DNA of 64,000 nt, from positions 262,627,731 to 262,691,730 of the forward strand of contig CM060912.1 in NCBI GenBank assembly GCA_030737875.1, written 5' to 3'. The notes beneath the pieces were generated by a model that saw only the letters and a program-made list of their open reading frames with translations, had not been told where the DNA came from and searched no databases. This document shows positions 10,344 through 22,210 of the stretch, piece by piece (position 1 is the first letter of the stretch; each line of letters begins with the position of its first letter). The translations under genes were made by a program, and so were the position numbers. This stretch comes from Allium sativum (taxonomy: Eukaryota > Streptophyta > Magnoliopsida > Asparagales > Amaryllidaceae).

Positions 10344-13300
10344 TGTAATGACCCGCATTTTCAGCGATATAATAATTAATTTATTTAATTATTTAAAAGG
10401 TGATTAAGAGGATTTAATGGTCGTTTAATTAAATAAGAGTGAATATTTAATTAAAATAATAATTAAATAATATATTTAATTATGAAATAATCAGGGTTGG
10501 TTGAAATGGCGATATGGTATGAATTGGGAAATTCAAAATATATAATTCAGTTTAGAGTTGAATTATAATAGCGAATATATTATTTGAACGACAGTTTGAA
10601 CGTATAATTAAATTATAATTATAATCGAGCTCGAAATGGCGTGGCAGTTCGCGATTTGGCAATTTGAACTTCAACTGAATATACAGGGTCTGTTTTAAAT
10701 CGGATTTCTGTGAAACAAGAAACGTTAGGAGCTGGTGAAGTATATCTTTCTAGTGGAAGAGAAAAATCGGGCTTTCGTCGTGTAGATTTTGATTTATGTC
10801 TAAATAAAATATTCAGAAAAACAGCGGTATATTCGTTCGTGGCCATAACGGTTATTTAGAGATATTTGAATATCGGGTTTGAATTTAGACAAGGTTCTTT
10901 TGAGACATAGTGATAATTTAATTTTTAGAATTTTATGGTAATTTTTAATTAATTAAATAAGCAACTTTTATTTGGAGTATTTTGCACCCTGTAATCAATA
11001 TTGTGGTGTTTCACAATATGAGTCAACCTACCGATATTATTATAGTTTTGGGATCCTGACACATTGTCCATCACAACCGTATGTTTACTTCTGTCGACAA
11101 TGGTTTGTAAAGAAATGAAATTCTTTATCACATTGTGGTATGAGAAAACGTTATATTATAACTCCACATAATAAAAAGGGGCCACGCCATTTCCTTTCTT
11201 CCACACAAAAATAAAACGTGGAAGTCCCTCATCCATCAAATATGTACCTACCCTAAAACATTTATAAGTTGCAAACTGAAGACGTCTGATGTATTATAAG
11301 GTAGTGGCTTGAAGTGAAGGACCAAACACTGACAGGGCACCGCACATCCTACCTACCGTGTACTGTAATCATGCATGAGGAGGCGTGAACGCTTCAAAGG
11401 GGGAGGATGCACTGCTCTTCTTTTCAGGACAATAGATACGTGTTGCGCAAGGTACAAAATGGATTTATAAATTTTGTACCGGAGGACGCTATTCTTTTGT
11501 TCAAAAGAGGAAAGAAGGAAGTGAAAACCAAAAGAGGACTGAGAATAGATGAATATAAAAACAGCAGATGCATGAAATAAGAAGGAAAAGTAGTAGACGC
11601 AAGCACTACATGCCTTGGGTGGAGCTGTGTTCGGAAATCACGAAGGGGGGTTGAACTGGAAATCTCTCTAGTGATGTCGGCGGTTATCAGTGGGGTGAGG
11701 TTGTCGAGTTAGTTAGCGATGTAGAAGAGGGGGCCGGAGATCGTCGGTTAGGCTGAGGGTGAGGAGCTCGAGATGGCAGACACAACCGTGGCTGGATCCT
11801 TGTTTTTCATGATAAGTATGGGAGGAAGATTTGAAGGGTGCTTTGTTGAGGAGCTTGAACGCCAAACTAAGGAGAAGGTGTTTGAACATTGTACGGTGGA
11901 GTGTACTGAGGAGAAGGAGAGGCTCCAAGGTTGGAAATGGCGAATAGTCGCTGTTGTTTTAAAACAGGAGCGGTTCTATTGTGTACTGGAGCGGTTCGTT
12001 ATTTGAGGGAGGAGCTGCTACAGGTATACGGGTATGTGTGTTTTCGAAATGGCCCGAAGTGGAGGAGAGCCCATATAAAAAGAAAAGAAAAAAAGAAAAT
12101 AGAGAAGTAAGGTTTTGAAATGATGAAAGGAAAAGGGTAGACAACGTTTCAGTCATGGTAATATACCGGAGCCGAGACGGGATGGTAAAATCCTAGGAGA
12201 AGAAGCAATATCACTGTATATTGGATATGCGTGCGCTTTATCAAAGGGTATTGAGCCAAAAATTTAATGAATTGGGCAAAACAAGATCCGTCGGGATCGT
12301 ATGGACGGACACTACACGATGGAACTTACTGGAAGTCCATCGGAGCTCGTTACAATTTATAGCAGAATAAATTGTCCGTCTGAATCAAGCGATGGTTATG
12401 GTTATTAACGATGATCATCTAATGTGAGTAAAACTCACCAACTCTGAATAGTTAAATTTTTATAATGTATTCTTAGAACTGTTAATCATCAGTTGATTGC
12501 TGTGTGTTAACTGTTTCGTTTAATTTCTTGTGTATTGGTTGAAATTACAGATAACGATATATATATATATAAATCGTTAATCAAATATTGATTCTATTTA
12601 GCAGAATATTTCATATTGAAATGAAATCGATGTTAATTATATTGTTTAACATCTGTGATGCAGGTAAACAGGTTGGACGAATCCAACTGGATTCCTCAAC
12701 ATTTATTTTACTGTTTTTCATATATAGTGTGATATATGATGGGATATACAATCTGTTGTTGATGGTGTGTGTTTGGGTGATACTGAGCAATGATATATGA
12801 TATTTGAAACACCATAAGAAATACTGGAATATACAAAGGGATTTTTCAAAGTGTATATTGAAATTTAATTATATTGGGAAAACAAATATAAATGGATTGA
12901 AAATAAATTATATTTGTAAAACAAATATAATTGAATAAGGAATGGTAAGGTTTGATAGTGAATGATGGTTAAGTGAATTTAGTAAATGGTTTGAGATGGC
13001 ATGGCGATGTTTGATGTAAACATCAGTTTAAATCCAATAAAGGAGCTTTGGAAATGTTTTCCAAATAAGAAATCAGAAATGTTTCTAATATAGAAAACAG
13101 GAAATGGAAATGTTTTCCATTGTTAATAACGTATATTTTCTAAATTTACAAAATAAGAAATGTTAAATATATGGAAACAAGAGATAAGTAAATTAATGAA
13201 CTAAAGAGATAAATGTTAAATGATGATTGATCGATATAATTTCCATTTGGAAATAATATCGTTGTTTGCACACATGTTTTTCTTTGATAGTTAACTCACC

Positions 13301-14711
13301 AACTATCGAAGTTTTTGACCATTTTAATGTTGTTAATATGGAGAGACCGGTTGGATTATTATCCAAAGAACCACTCCATATTGGCATAAGCATTGCGAGT
13401 CATATATGCCAAAGATAATTGAAGACGGAGTAAAATGCAAGGGTTGTTGTATAAATCTTAGATAACAATTGCCTAAGATGGATGTACTGAATAGTGCCTT
13501 CGGTTTGTCCAGTCCTATGACAACTTGTATGGACGAAGGTCTGATAGAGTATATATGATAGATTGCGTAAGTTGATCTCTTCAAACGTATTCACGTTTGG
13601 TGGCAGAGGAATTCGTTTCTCTTAGCTGTATACCAGTGTTATTTTTGGATAAATCAATTTGTGATTTGGCGGGTATGACGATGTGACATTCCAAGTGAAT
13701 GAAGATGTGGCATGTAAAAGATAAGCGTAGCTTCTAGTCTCACATCCGGTAAATGACAAAATCGGCCAGGCAGCATGGCTATGTTCGCACCTATTAGGGT
13801 GTATAATCACCTGATATAGAGTTTCATTTACTTCTAAAAATCTATTGTCGATGCTGTCCCATTCGAGAAACGGTTGCTGATCCCAACCGTTGGTGATATA
13901 CATTCGATACACTCAAGCGAAATGAGTGGTCGGTCATGTGTGGCCAGGTTGCAAGATGTTCTTGTTGAACCCAGTGTATTCCTCTATAGAGATACACTAG
14001 CGAAAGGTGGTTCCATACCTTGTCATAGTTGGAAATCCATTACCCAACACGTGCTTGCGGTTTTGATTGTATACTATATATGTAGAACGTGAGATGAAAG
14101 CGTTTCTGCTAGATGATTATTATATTATGGTTGATAGACATTATTATAATATCAAAAGGTTTTTGATATAAAGACATTTGGATTCTCATAAGGGAAAAAC
14201 CCGTTCCGTTATACAGCGTGGTCTTATGAGATATCATTTACTTGCTTGAAATGTTTTAAACTGTTTTACTCACACCAGTCCCATGACTGACCCGGAGTTT
14301 ATTTTGTTTTGTTTTCCCTAAAATCTTGGGTGCCCAATTTTGTACGGGCAGTCAAGTAGTCGGGATTTACATATACTTAAAGAGCTGGAGTAGGAGGCTT
14401 CAGGATCATATAGCTATTGTTTATTTCCGCTGTGTTGTAAGTGTTGTACTTGATAATGATATGTATACAGTATATTCAAGTAAAATCTTTTATTTCAAGG
14501 TTATGTTATCTATTATATGTTATTCGTTCCGCTGTGAGGTTCGTGTTACTCTGATGTTGTGTTCTTCTTCTTCTTCTTCTATTCTAAGTTTCTATCTTAT
14601 CTATTCTCACCCTCTAATTTCTTTCATTAACCATCCGGTATTTTCGACTCTTGATGTTCGATATGTGTTGTATATCGGATAACCAAGATCGTCAAAAATC
14701 GGGTCGTTAAA
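10344..14711 (+). repeat. 5' LTR of the LARD (promoter region deleted)
   Basis: 4.37 kb, starting tgtaatgacccg and ending cgggtcgttaaa. It aligns with 16224-20692 throughout, with scattered substitutions. At 11367-11370 it lacks 131 bp present in the other LTR (17247-17377), including that copy's TATA box. A plus-strand open frame at 11773-12006 begins at an ATG that is not conserved in the other LTR and is not supported as a gene. Confidence 0.9.
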
Positions 14712-14713
14712 GT

Positions 14714-14731
14714 TGGTATTAGAGCTTAAGG
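14714..14731 (+). promoter_or_regulatory. Primer binding site of the LARD
   Basis: tggtattagagcttaagg, two bases after the LTR end. It matches the tRNA-iMet-type PBS (tggtatcagagc) used by many plant LTR elements except for one C-to-T change. Confidence 0.75.
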
Positions 14732-16209
14732 TTAAGTGAATTACCTTGGCTCTGTGGTGTGACGCGGTAGAGATAGGGTTAGTAATGCCCTAGATTGAGT
14801 TTGCGTGTATATATACGAGAGCGTACTTGTTATTCAATATAAAATTGTTTTATATTGTGGAGATTTATTGGTTGAGTTGTTTATGGATTCTGGTCGATCA
14901 GTTTGATCCACTGTATCGGTAGGAGTTGATAAACACTTGAATACGATGAACCGTCATGGTATGTTTTGAAAAGAGGGTAAATGAAATAATTTTACCCAAA
15001 TTATATTTTGATATAAAGGATTTATATTGGAATGATTATAATATATTTGATATATTGGTTGTTATTATAATCGAGTAAGATTATTAAAAATGAAATGGTT
15101 ATGTAAATAATCGATCAGAATTCATAAAAGTGAAATATATGAAATCAAATGAATTAAATCTGAATTTGAATCAGAATTGAAATTAAAACCCTGGAAATTT
15201 GGGACAGAGTTTGTAAATAGACTTGGATTAAATATATGTAAAATTTAAGATCCTGGGAGATTTTAAATTGTTTTACAAGCAGTGTGAATTATATTTTGAA
15301 ATAAATTTCAAAGTGGAAATGTTTAGAAATGGTTTTATAGTATTGAACTCACTTCGATCGCTGGAAAATAGATTCTGATGATGACAACTGCATCATCAGT
15401 ATTCATTTTCGAGTTGTAAGTGACGGATTACTACAGAGAAGATTTTGCTTTTGAATTGTTTTGAGAGAAACAAGTTGTTTGAAATCCAAAAAGGAATATT
15501 TGGTTTTAGAAAAGCAAAGAGATTTAAAACTCCTAGGAAGAGACTATTTGAATTAAAAACAAATTTAAATAAAAATTTGTGAAACCAAGCTGAAACTGAA
15601 TTGAAGTCAATTAACTTGAAATTGAATTGGATACGTTATATCAAGTAGAATCAGATTTTGAATTGTGAGATAGAATCTGAATGGTAGTGGATTGATGAGT
15701 TAAGAATTTAAAAATCAAAAATAGAACTTTGATTTGAAATTGAATTCGACTTAGGTATAAGCGAATGGTTGGATTTGTGGATAAAAACAGATTGGAATTT
15801 GATTGGGATGACCCTTGTATCTGCTAAATTGACTACAAGTGGAAAGGATATAATGATATGCCGACAAAAGGGTACAAGTTTATATTTGATATAACCATGA
15901 GATTTATGAGCCTGATTGGCAAGCCGCTTGGCTGTTTGATTTTCTTTTGGGTTGGAGATGGCCCAGAGAGGCAAGTTGGTGTTTGACCGATTGACCAGTA
16001 CAAAGGAGGTGCTGGCGAAATTTTTCGAAGAGTTAAGGCATTAGAACATTTTCAGGATTTTTGAAAATTTTCATTGATAAGAATTAGTTAATATTTAATT
16101 GAAATTAAATTGGTTTAGTTGAAATTGAAATTAAGAAGTGAACAAATAAATTCTAACCGGTCGATAGGGTTTGGTTTCTACCTTAGCAATTTCGAGGACG
16201 AAATTATTT

Positions 16210-16223
16210 TAAGTGGGGAAGAA
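16210..16223 (+). promoter_or_regulatory. Polypurine tract of the LARD
   Basis: The purine run aagtggggaagaa directly precedes the right LTR start tgtaatgaccc. It matches in place and form the tract at 55577-55587 of the Tekay-like element. Confidence 0.75.
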
Positions 16224-19200
16224 TGTAATGACCCGCATTTTCAGCGATAGAATAATTAATTTATTTAATTATTTAAAAGATGATTAAGAGGATTTAATGG
16301 TTGTTGGATTAAATAAGAGTGAATATTTAATTAAAATAATAATTAAATAATATATTTAATTCTGAAATAATCAGGGTTGGTTGAAATGGCGATATGGTAT
16401 GAATTGGAAAATTCAAAATATATAATTCAGTTTAGAGTTGAATTATGATAACGAATATATTATTTGAACGACAGTTTGAACGTATAATTAAATTATAATT
16501 ATAATCGAGCTCGAAATGGCACGGCAGTTCGCTATTTGGCGATTTGAACTTCAACTGAATATACATGGTTTGTTTTGAATCGGATTTCTGTGAAACAAGA
16601 AACGTTAGGAGCTGGTGAAGTATATCTTTCTATTGGAAGAGAAAAATCGGGATTTCATCGTGTAGATTTTGATTTATTTCCAAATCAAATATTCAGAAAA
16701 ACAGTGGTATATTCGTTCGTGGCCATAACGGTTATTTAGAGATATTTGAATATCGGGTTTGAATTTAGACAAGGTTATTTTGAGACATAGTGATAATTTA
16801 ATTTTTGAAATTTTATGGTAATTTTTAATTAATTAAATAAGCAACTTTTATTTGGAGTATTTTGCACCCTGTAATCAATATTGTGGGGTTTCACAATATG
16901 AGTCAACATACCAATATTATTATAGTTTTAGGATCCTGACACATTGTCAAGCACAAAGGTATGTTTACTTCTGTCGACAACGGTTTGTAAAGAAATGAAA
17001 TTCTTTATCACATGGTGCTATGAGAAAACGTTATATTATAACTCCACATAATAAAAAGGGGCCACGCCATTTCCTTTCTTCCAAACAAACTAAAACGTGG
17101 AAGTCCCTCATCCATTAAATATGTACCTACCCTAAAACATTTATAACCTGAAAACTGAAGACGTCTGATGTATTATAAGGTAGTGGCTTGAAGTGAAGGA
17201 CCGAACACTAACAGGGCACCGCACATCCTACCTACCGTGTACTGTACCATTCCTTCGTAGTTAAGTCCCTGCCCCTATATAAATATGTGGCTTCCATCCT
17301 TCATTCTCATTTGGACTGCTACCATAAAATAAAGGAAAATACAATACAATAATATAAACGAAAGCAGAAATGACAAGCATGCATGAGGAGGCATGAACGC
17401 TTGAAGAGGGGAGGATGCACTGCCTTCTTCTCAGGATAATAGAGTACGTGTTGCGCAGGGTACAAAATGGATTTATAAATTTTGTACAGGAGGATGTTAT
17501 TCTTTTGTTCAAAAGAGGAAAGAAGTAAGTGAAAACCAAAAGAGGACTGAGAATAGATGAATATACAAACATCAGATGCATGAAATAAGAAGGAAAAGAA
17601 GTAGACGCAAGCACTACATGCGTTGGGTGGAGCTATGTTCGGAAATCAGGAAGGTGGGTTGAACTGGAAATCTCTCTAGTGATGTCGGCGGTTATCAGTG
17701 GGGTGAGGCTGTCGAGTTAGTTAGCGATGTAGAAGAGGGGGCCGGAGATCGTCTGGTTAGGCTGAGGGTGAGGAGCTTGAGATGCCAGACACAACCGTGG
17801 TTGGATCCATGTTTTTCATGATAAGTATGGGAGGAAGATTTGAAGGGTGCTTTGTTGAGGAGCTTGAATGCCAAACTGAGGAGAAGGTGTTTGAACTTTG
17901 TACGGTGGAGTGTACTAAGGAGATGGAGAGGCTCCAAGGTTGGAAATGGTGAATAGTAGTTGTTGTTTTAAAACAGGAGTGGTTCTATTATGTACTGGAG
18001 CGGTTCGTTATTTGAGGGAGGAGCTGCTACAGGTATACGGGTATGTGTGTTTTCGAAATGGGCCGAAGTGGAAGAGAGCCCATATAAAAAGAAAAGAAAA
18101 AAAAAGAAAATAGAGAAGTAAGGTTTTGAAATGATGAAAGGAAAAGGGTAGACAACGTTTCAGTCAAGGTAATATACAGGAGCCAAGACGGGATGGTAAA
18201 ATCCTAGGAGAAGAAGCAATATCACTGTATATTGGATATGCGTGCGCTTTATCAAAGGATATTGAGCCAAAAATTTAATGAATTGGGCAAAACAAGATCC
18301 GTCGGGATCGTATGGACGGACACTACCCGATGGAACTGACTGGAAGTCCATCGGAGATCGTTATAATTTATAGTAGAATAAATTGTCCGTCTGAATCAAG
18401 CGAGGGTTATCGTTATTAACGATGATCGTCCAATGTGAGTAAAACTCACCAACTCTGAACAGTTATATTTTCATAACGTATTATTAGAATTGTTAATCAT
18501 CTGTTGGTTGCTGTGTGTTAACTATTTCGTTTAATTTCTTGTGTATTGGTTGAAATTACAGATAACGATATATATATAAATCGTTAATCAAATATTGATT
18601 CTGTTTAGCAGAATATTTCATATTGAAATGAAATCGATGTTAATTATATTGATTAACATCTGTGATGCTGGGACTGGATTCCTCAACATTTATTTTACTT
18701 TTTTCATATATATTGTGATATATGATGGGATATACAATCTGTTGTTGATGGTGTGTGTTTGGGCGATACTGAGCAGTGATATATGGTATTTGAAACACCA
18801 TAAGAAATACTGGAATATACAAAGGGATTTTTCAAAGTGTATACTGAAATTTATTTATATTGGGAAAACAAATATAATTGAATTGAAAATAAATTATATT
18901 TGTAAAACAAATATAATTGAATAAGGAATGGTAAGGTTTGATAGTGAATGATGGTTAAGTGAATTTAGTAAATGGTTTGAGATGGCATGGTGATGTTTGA
19001 TGTAAACATCAGTTTAAATCCAATAAAGGAGCTTTGGAAATGTTTTCCAAATAAGAAATCAGAAATGTTTTCTAATATAGAAAACAGGAAATGGAAATGT
19101 TTTCCATTGTTAATAACGTATATTTTCTAAATTTAGAAAATAAGAAATGTTGAATATATAGAAATAGGAGATAAGTAAATTAATGAACTAAAGAGATAAA

Positions 19201-20692
19201 TGTTAAATGATGACTGATCGATATAATTTCCATTTGGAAATAATATCGTTGTTTGCATACGGGTTTTTCTTTGATAGTTAACTCACCGATTATCGATGTT
19301 TTTGACCATTTTGACGTTGTTAATATGGAGAGACCAGTTGGATTATTATCCAAAGAACCACTCCGTATTGGCATAAGCGTTGCGAGTCATATATGCCAAA
19401 GATAATTGAAGACGGAGTAAAATGCAAGGGCTGTTATATAAATCTTAGATAACAATTGCCTAAGATGGATGTACTGAATAGTGCCTTCGGTTTGTCCAGT
19501 CCCATGACAACTTGTATGGACGAAAGTCTAACAGAGTATATCTGATAGATTGCGTAAGTTGATCTCTTCAAACGTATTCACGTTTGGTTGCGGACGAATT
19601 CGTTTCTCTTAGCTGTATACCCGTGTTATTTTTGGATAAATCAATTTGTGATTTGGCGGGTATGACAATGTGACATTCCGAGTGAATGAAGATGTGGCAT
19701 GTAAAAGATAAGCGTAGCTTCTAGTTTCACATCCGGTAAATGACAAAAATCGGCCAGGCAGCATGGCTATGTAGGTCGCACCTATTAGGGTGTATAATCA
19801 CCTGATCTAGAGTTTCATTTACTTCTAAAAATCTATTGTTGATGTTGTCCCATTCGGGAAACGGTTGCTGATCCCAACCATTGGTGATATACATTCGGTA
19901 CACTCAAGCGAAATGAGTGGTCGGTCATGTGTGGCCGGGTTACAAGATGTTCTTGTTGAACCCAGTGTATTCCTCTCTAGAGGTACACTAGCGAAAGGTG
20001 GTTCCATACCTTGTCATAGTTGAAAATCCATTACCCAATACATGCTTGCGGTTTTGATTGTATACTATGTATGTAGAACGTGAGATGAAAGCGTTTCTGA
20101 TAGATGATTATTATATTGTGGTTGATAGACATTATTATAATATCAGAAGGTTTTTGATATAAAGACATTTGGATTCTCATAAGGGAAAAACCCATTCCGT
20201 TATACGGCGTGGTCTTATGAGATATCATTTACTTGCTTGAACTGTTTTAAACTGTTTTACTCACACCAGTCCCATGACTGACCCGGAGTTTATTTTGTTT
20301 TGTTTTCCCTAAACTCTTGGGTGCCCAATTTTGTACGGGCAGTCAAGTAGTCGGGATTTACAGATACTTGAAGAGCTGGAGCAGGAGGCTTCAGGATCAT
20401 ATAGCTATTGTTTATTTCTGCTATGTTGTAAGTGCTGTACTTGATAATGAAATGTATATTCAAGTAAAATCTTTTATTTCAAGGATATGTTATCTATTAT
20501 ATGTTATTCGTTCCGCTGTGAGGTTCGTGTTACTCTGATGTTGTGTTCTTCTTCTTCTTCTATTCTAAGTTTCTATCTTATCTATTCTCACCCTCTAATT
20601 TCTTTCTTTAACCATCCGATATTTTCGACTCTTGATGTTCGATATGTGTTGTATATCGGATAACCAAGATCGTCAAAAACCGGGTCATTACC
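16224..20692 (+). repeat. 3' LTR of the LARD
   Basis: 4.47 kb, starting tgtaatgacccg and ending cgggtcattacc. It retains the 131-bp segment missing from the 5' LTR and is otherwise collinear with it, with many point differences and a few short indels. Confidence 0.9.
17276..17285 (+). promoter_or_regulatory. TATA box in LARD 3' LTR
   Basis: tatataaata in the context 'gcccctatataaatatgtgg', followed by a leader-like segment and, at 18435, a gtgagt motif. The whole block 17247-17377 around it is absent from the 5' LTR. Confidence 0.6.
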
Positions 20693-20697
20693 GTTAG

Positions 20698-21637
20698 CTA
20701 CTATACCTCTAGCGTTGACCATGTACCCAAGGAACTTGCCTGAGCCAACACCAAAACTACATTTCAAAGGGTTCAATTTCATGCCATATTATCATAAGAT
20801 GTCGAACATTCGGGGTAGGTCCTCCAAATGGTCTATTGCTTTCTTCGACTTAACCAACATGTCATCGACATAGACTTCCATCGTCCTGCCAATTTGTTTC
20901 TTGAACATAGCATTTACCAGTCGTTGGTAAGTCGCTCCTGTATTTTTTAGACCAAATGGCATTACCTTGTAGCAATATAGGCCAAGAGTGGTAATGAAGC
21001 TGGTGTTTTCCTGGTCTGGACCATACATCATAATTTGATTGTAGCCGGAATATGCGTCCATGAAAGATAACAATTCATGGCCGGCCGTGGAATCCACCAG
21101 TTGGTCGATTCTGGGGAGAGGGAAACTATCTTTCGGACAAGCTTTATTTAGGTCTGAATAATCTACGCAGACCCGCCATTTGCCGTTTGATTTCTTTACA
21201 AGCACCGGGTTGGATACCCATTTCGGATATGTAGATTCTCTAATAAAACCGTTTTCCATTAATCTATCGACTTCTTCTTTTAAGGCGCGCGATCTCTCCG
21301 ACCCCTGGGTTCTCCTCTTTTGTTTGACAGCCGGAATGCGTGGGTCAATGTTTAGCTTATGAACTGCAACATCCGGAGATATCTCGCACATGTCGGAATG
21401 GTTTCATGCGAACACTTCTACGTTAGCTCTCAAAAAGGCAATCAATTGGTTTTTCAATTCAGGATTCAGCTGAGATCCTATATTCAACACACGGTTTAGG
21501 TCCTTTGGATTTACCGCTATAGGAATTGTGTCTTCGACCGAGGTCTCCATTTCGTCCTCTGCACTAGCTTCTCTAGGATCGATCTCTTTTTGCATTCCGC
21601 TATGCTCACCCGTGCACAGACCCTTCTTTAGTTGCTA
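20698..21637 (-). pseudogene. Tat-type reverse transcriptase, 5' part (split by the LARD)
   Basis: Read leftwards. A Glu/Asp-rich linker (21595-21404) leads into the RT: KPYRT-like entry replaced by KQKRRTQGSERSRA, the substrate loop WRVCVDYSDLNKACPKD, the SFMDAYSGYNQI motif with the first catalytic Asp, the MPFGLKNTGATYQRL motif, and the catalytic VYVDDMLVKSK box with both Asp residues intact. It copies element RNA into DNA. Stops: TAG 21635-21637 (Gln expected), TGA 21404-21406 (Trp expected in the conserved FAW motif), and adjacent TGA TAA at 20792-20794 and 20789-20791 (Arg-Gln expected). The frame enters the TSD and resumes at 10343. Confidence 0.85.
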
Positions 21638-21804
21638 TAAGGGGAAGTTTTGGATGCGAGGGAGAGCCTCCGCATCCTTTACTGATTCTTTTCTCTTGGC
21701 CTCTTTCAGTTCTATCACATAGCAGTCCCTTACGGCAATTTGATCGCCCTTGATTACTCCGATTCCCCTTTCGGTTGGAATCTTCATAATCAAACACCAA
21801 GGAG

Positions 21805-22200
21805 CTAAAGCGTCTTGAAACCCGAAAGAGTCGGTCTCCCAAGATATGCATTGTAAGACGAGAACTTGTCTATTATGACAAAGGTCTGTACCATGAAAAC
21901 TCGACGCTCCCCGTCTGCCATTTCGACAAGCAAATCTATTGTTCCGATGGGTTGCGTGGGTTGACCTGTAAAACCGTGGATCTTATGTGGGTACACGCGC
22001 ACCTCTGCCATGGAGAGATTCATCTTTTGGAAAGTGTTTATAAAGTTCACATTAACTGATTCCCCGGTGTTGACTAAGACCCTTCTTACCACTACAGGCC
22101 CAAGACCGACTGCGATCACCATGGCATCAATAGTTGGCGTAATTAAGCCTTCTGCATCCTTATCTCTGAATATCACATCCTCAGTCGAAGTTTTGTGCAT
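21805..22200 (-). pseudogene. Tat-type aspartic protease with altered active site
   Basis: A retropepsin-like domain of about 131 residues. The active site reads VLVNTGESVNV where the family has VLVDTGSSVN; the catalytic Asp is Asn, a single G-to-A change. The flap/second motif region is recognisable (SSYNAYLGRPTL, family SPYNAILGRP). The protease normally cleaves the Gag-Pol precursor, and this copy should be inactive. It follows gag with a stop between them (about 22210) and is followed by an open linker (TERGIGVIKGDQIAVRDCY) before RT. Confidence 0.8.
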
Positions 22201-22210
22201 TTTCGCCGGA

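Larger units (their letters stand above)
14712..16223 (+). other. Non-coding interior of the LARD
   Basis: AT-rich, about 1.5 kb, between the PBS and the polypurine tract. No gag or pol motif can be seen in six frames; the longest frames are short and unlike any family I know. It keeps only the cis signals for reverse transcription at its two ends. Confidence 0.75.
10344..20692 (+). mobile_element. LARD-like non-autonomous LTR element nested in Tat RT
   Basis: Two long direct repeats (10344-14711 and 16224-20692) flank a 1.5-kb interior with no recognisable coding sequence. The outer ends are near-perfect 12-bp inverted repeats (tgtaatgacccg / cgggtcattacc) and are bordered by gttag. A PBS (tggtattagagc, 14714) follows the left LTR and a polypurine tract (aagtggggaagaa) precedes the right, giving plus orientation. 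The pre-LTR phrase 'tttcgaggacgaaatt' resembles the 3' end of the Tekay-like element at 55558-55569, so I infer descent from a chromovirus. Long LTRs with an empty interior define LARDs, which depend on proteins supplied by relatives. Confidence 0.9.

Noticed and set aside
11773..12006. Plus-strand frame in the LARD 5' LTR (77 codons)
   Set aside because: The start codon is not conserved in the 3' LTR and the frame differs there; composition is that of a leader region.
10344..14711. Two independent solo LTRs instead of a LARD
   Set aside because: The outer TSD gttag is shared by the far ends only, and a PBS and polypurine tract lie in the correct inner positions.
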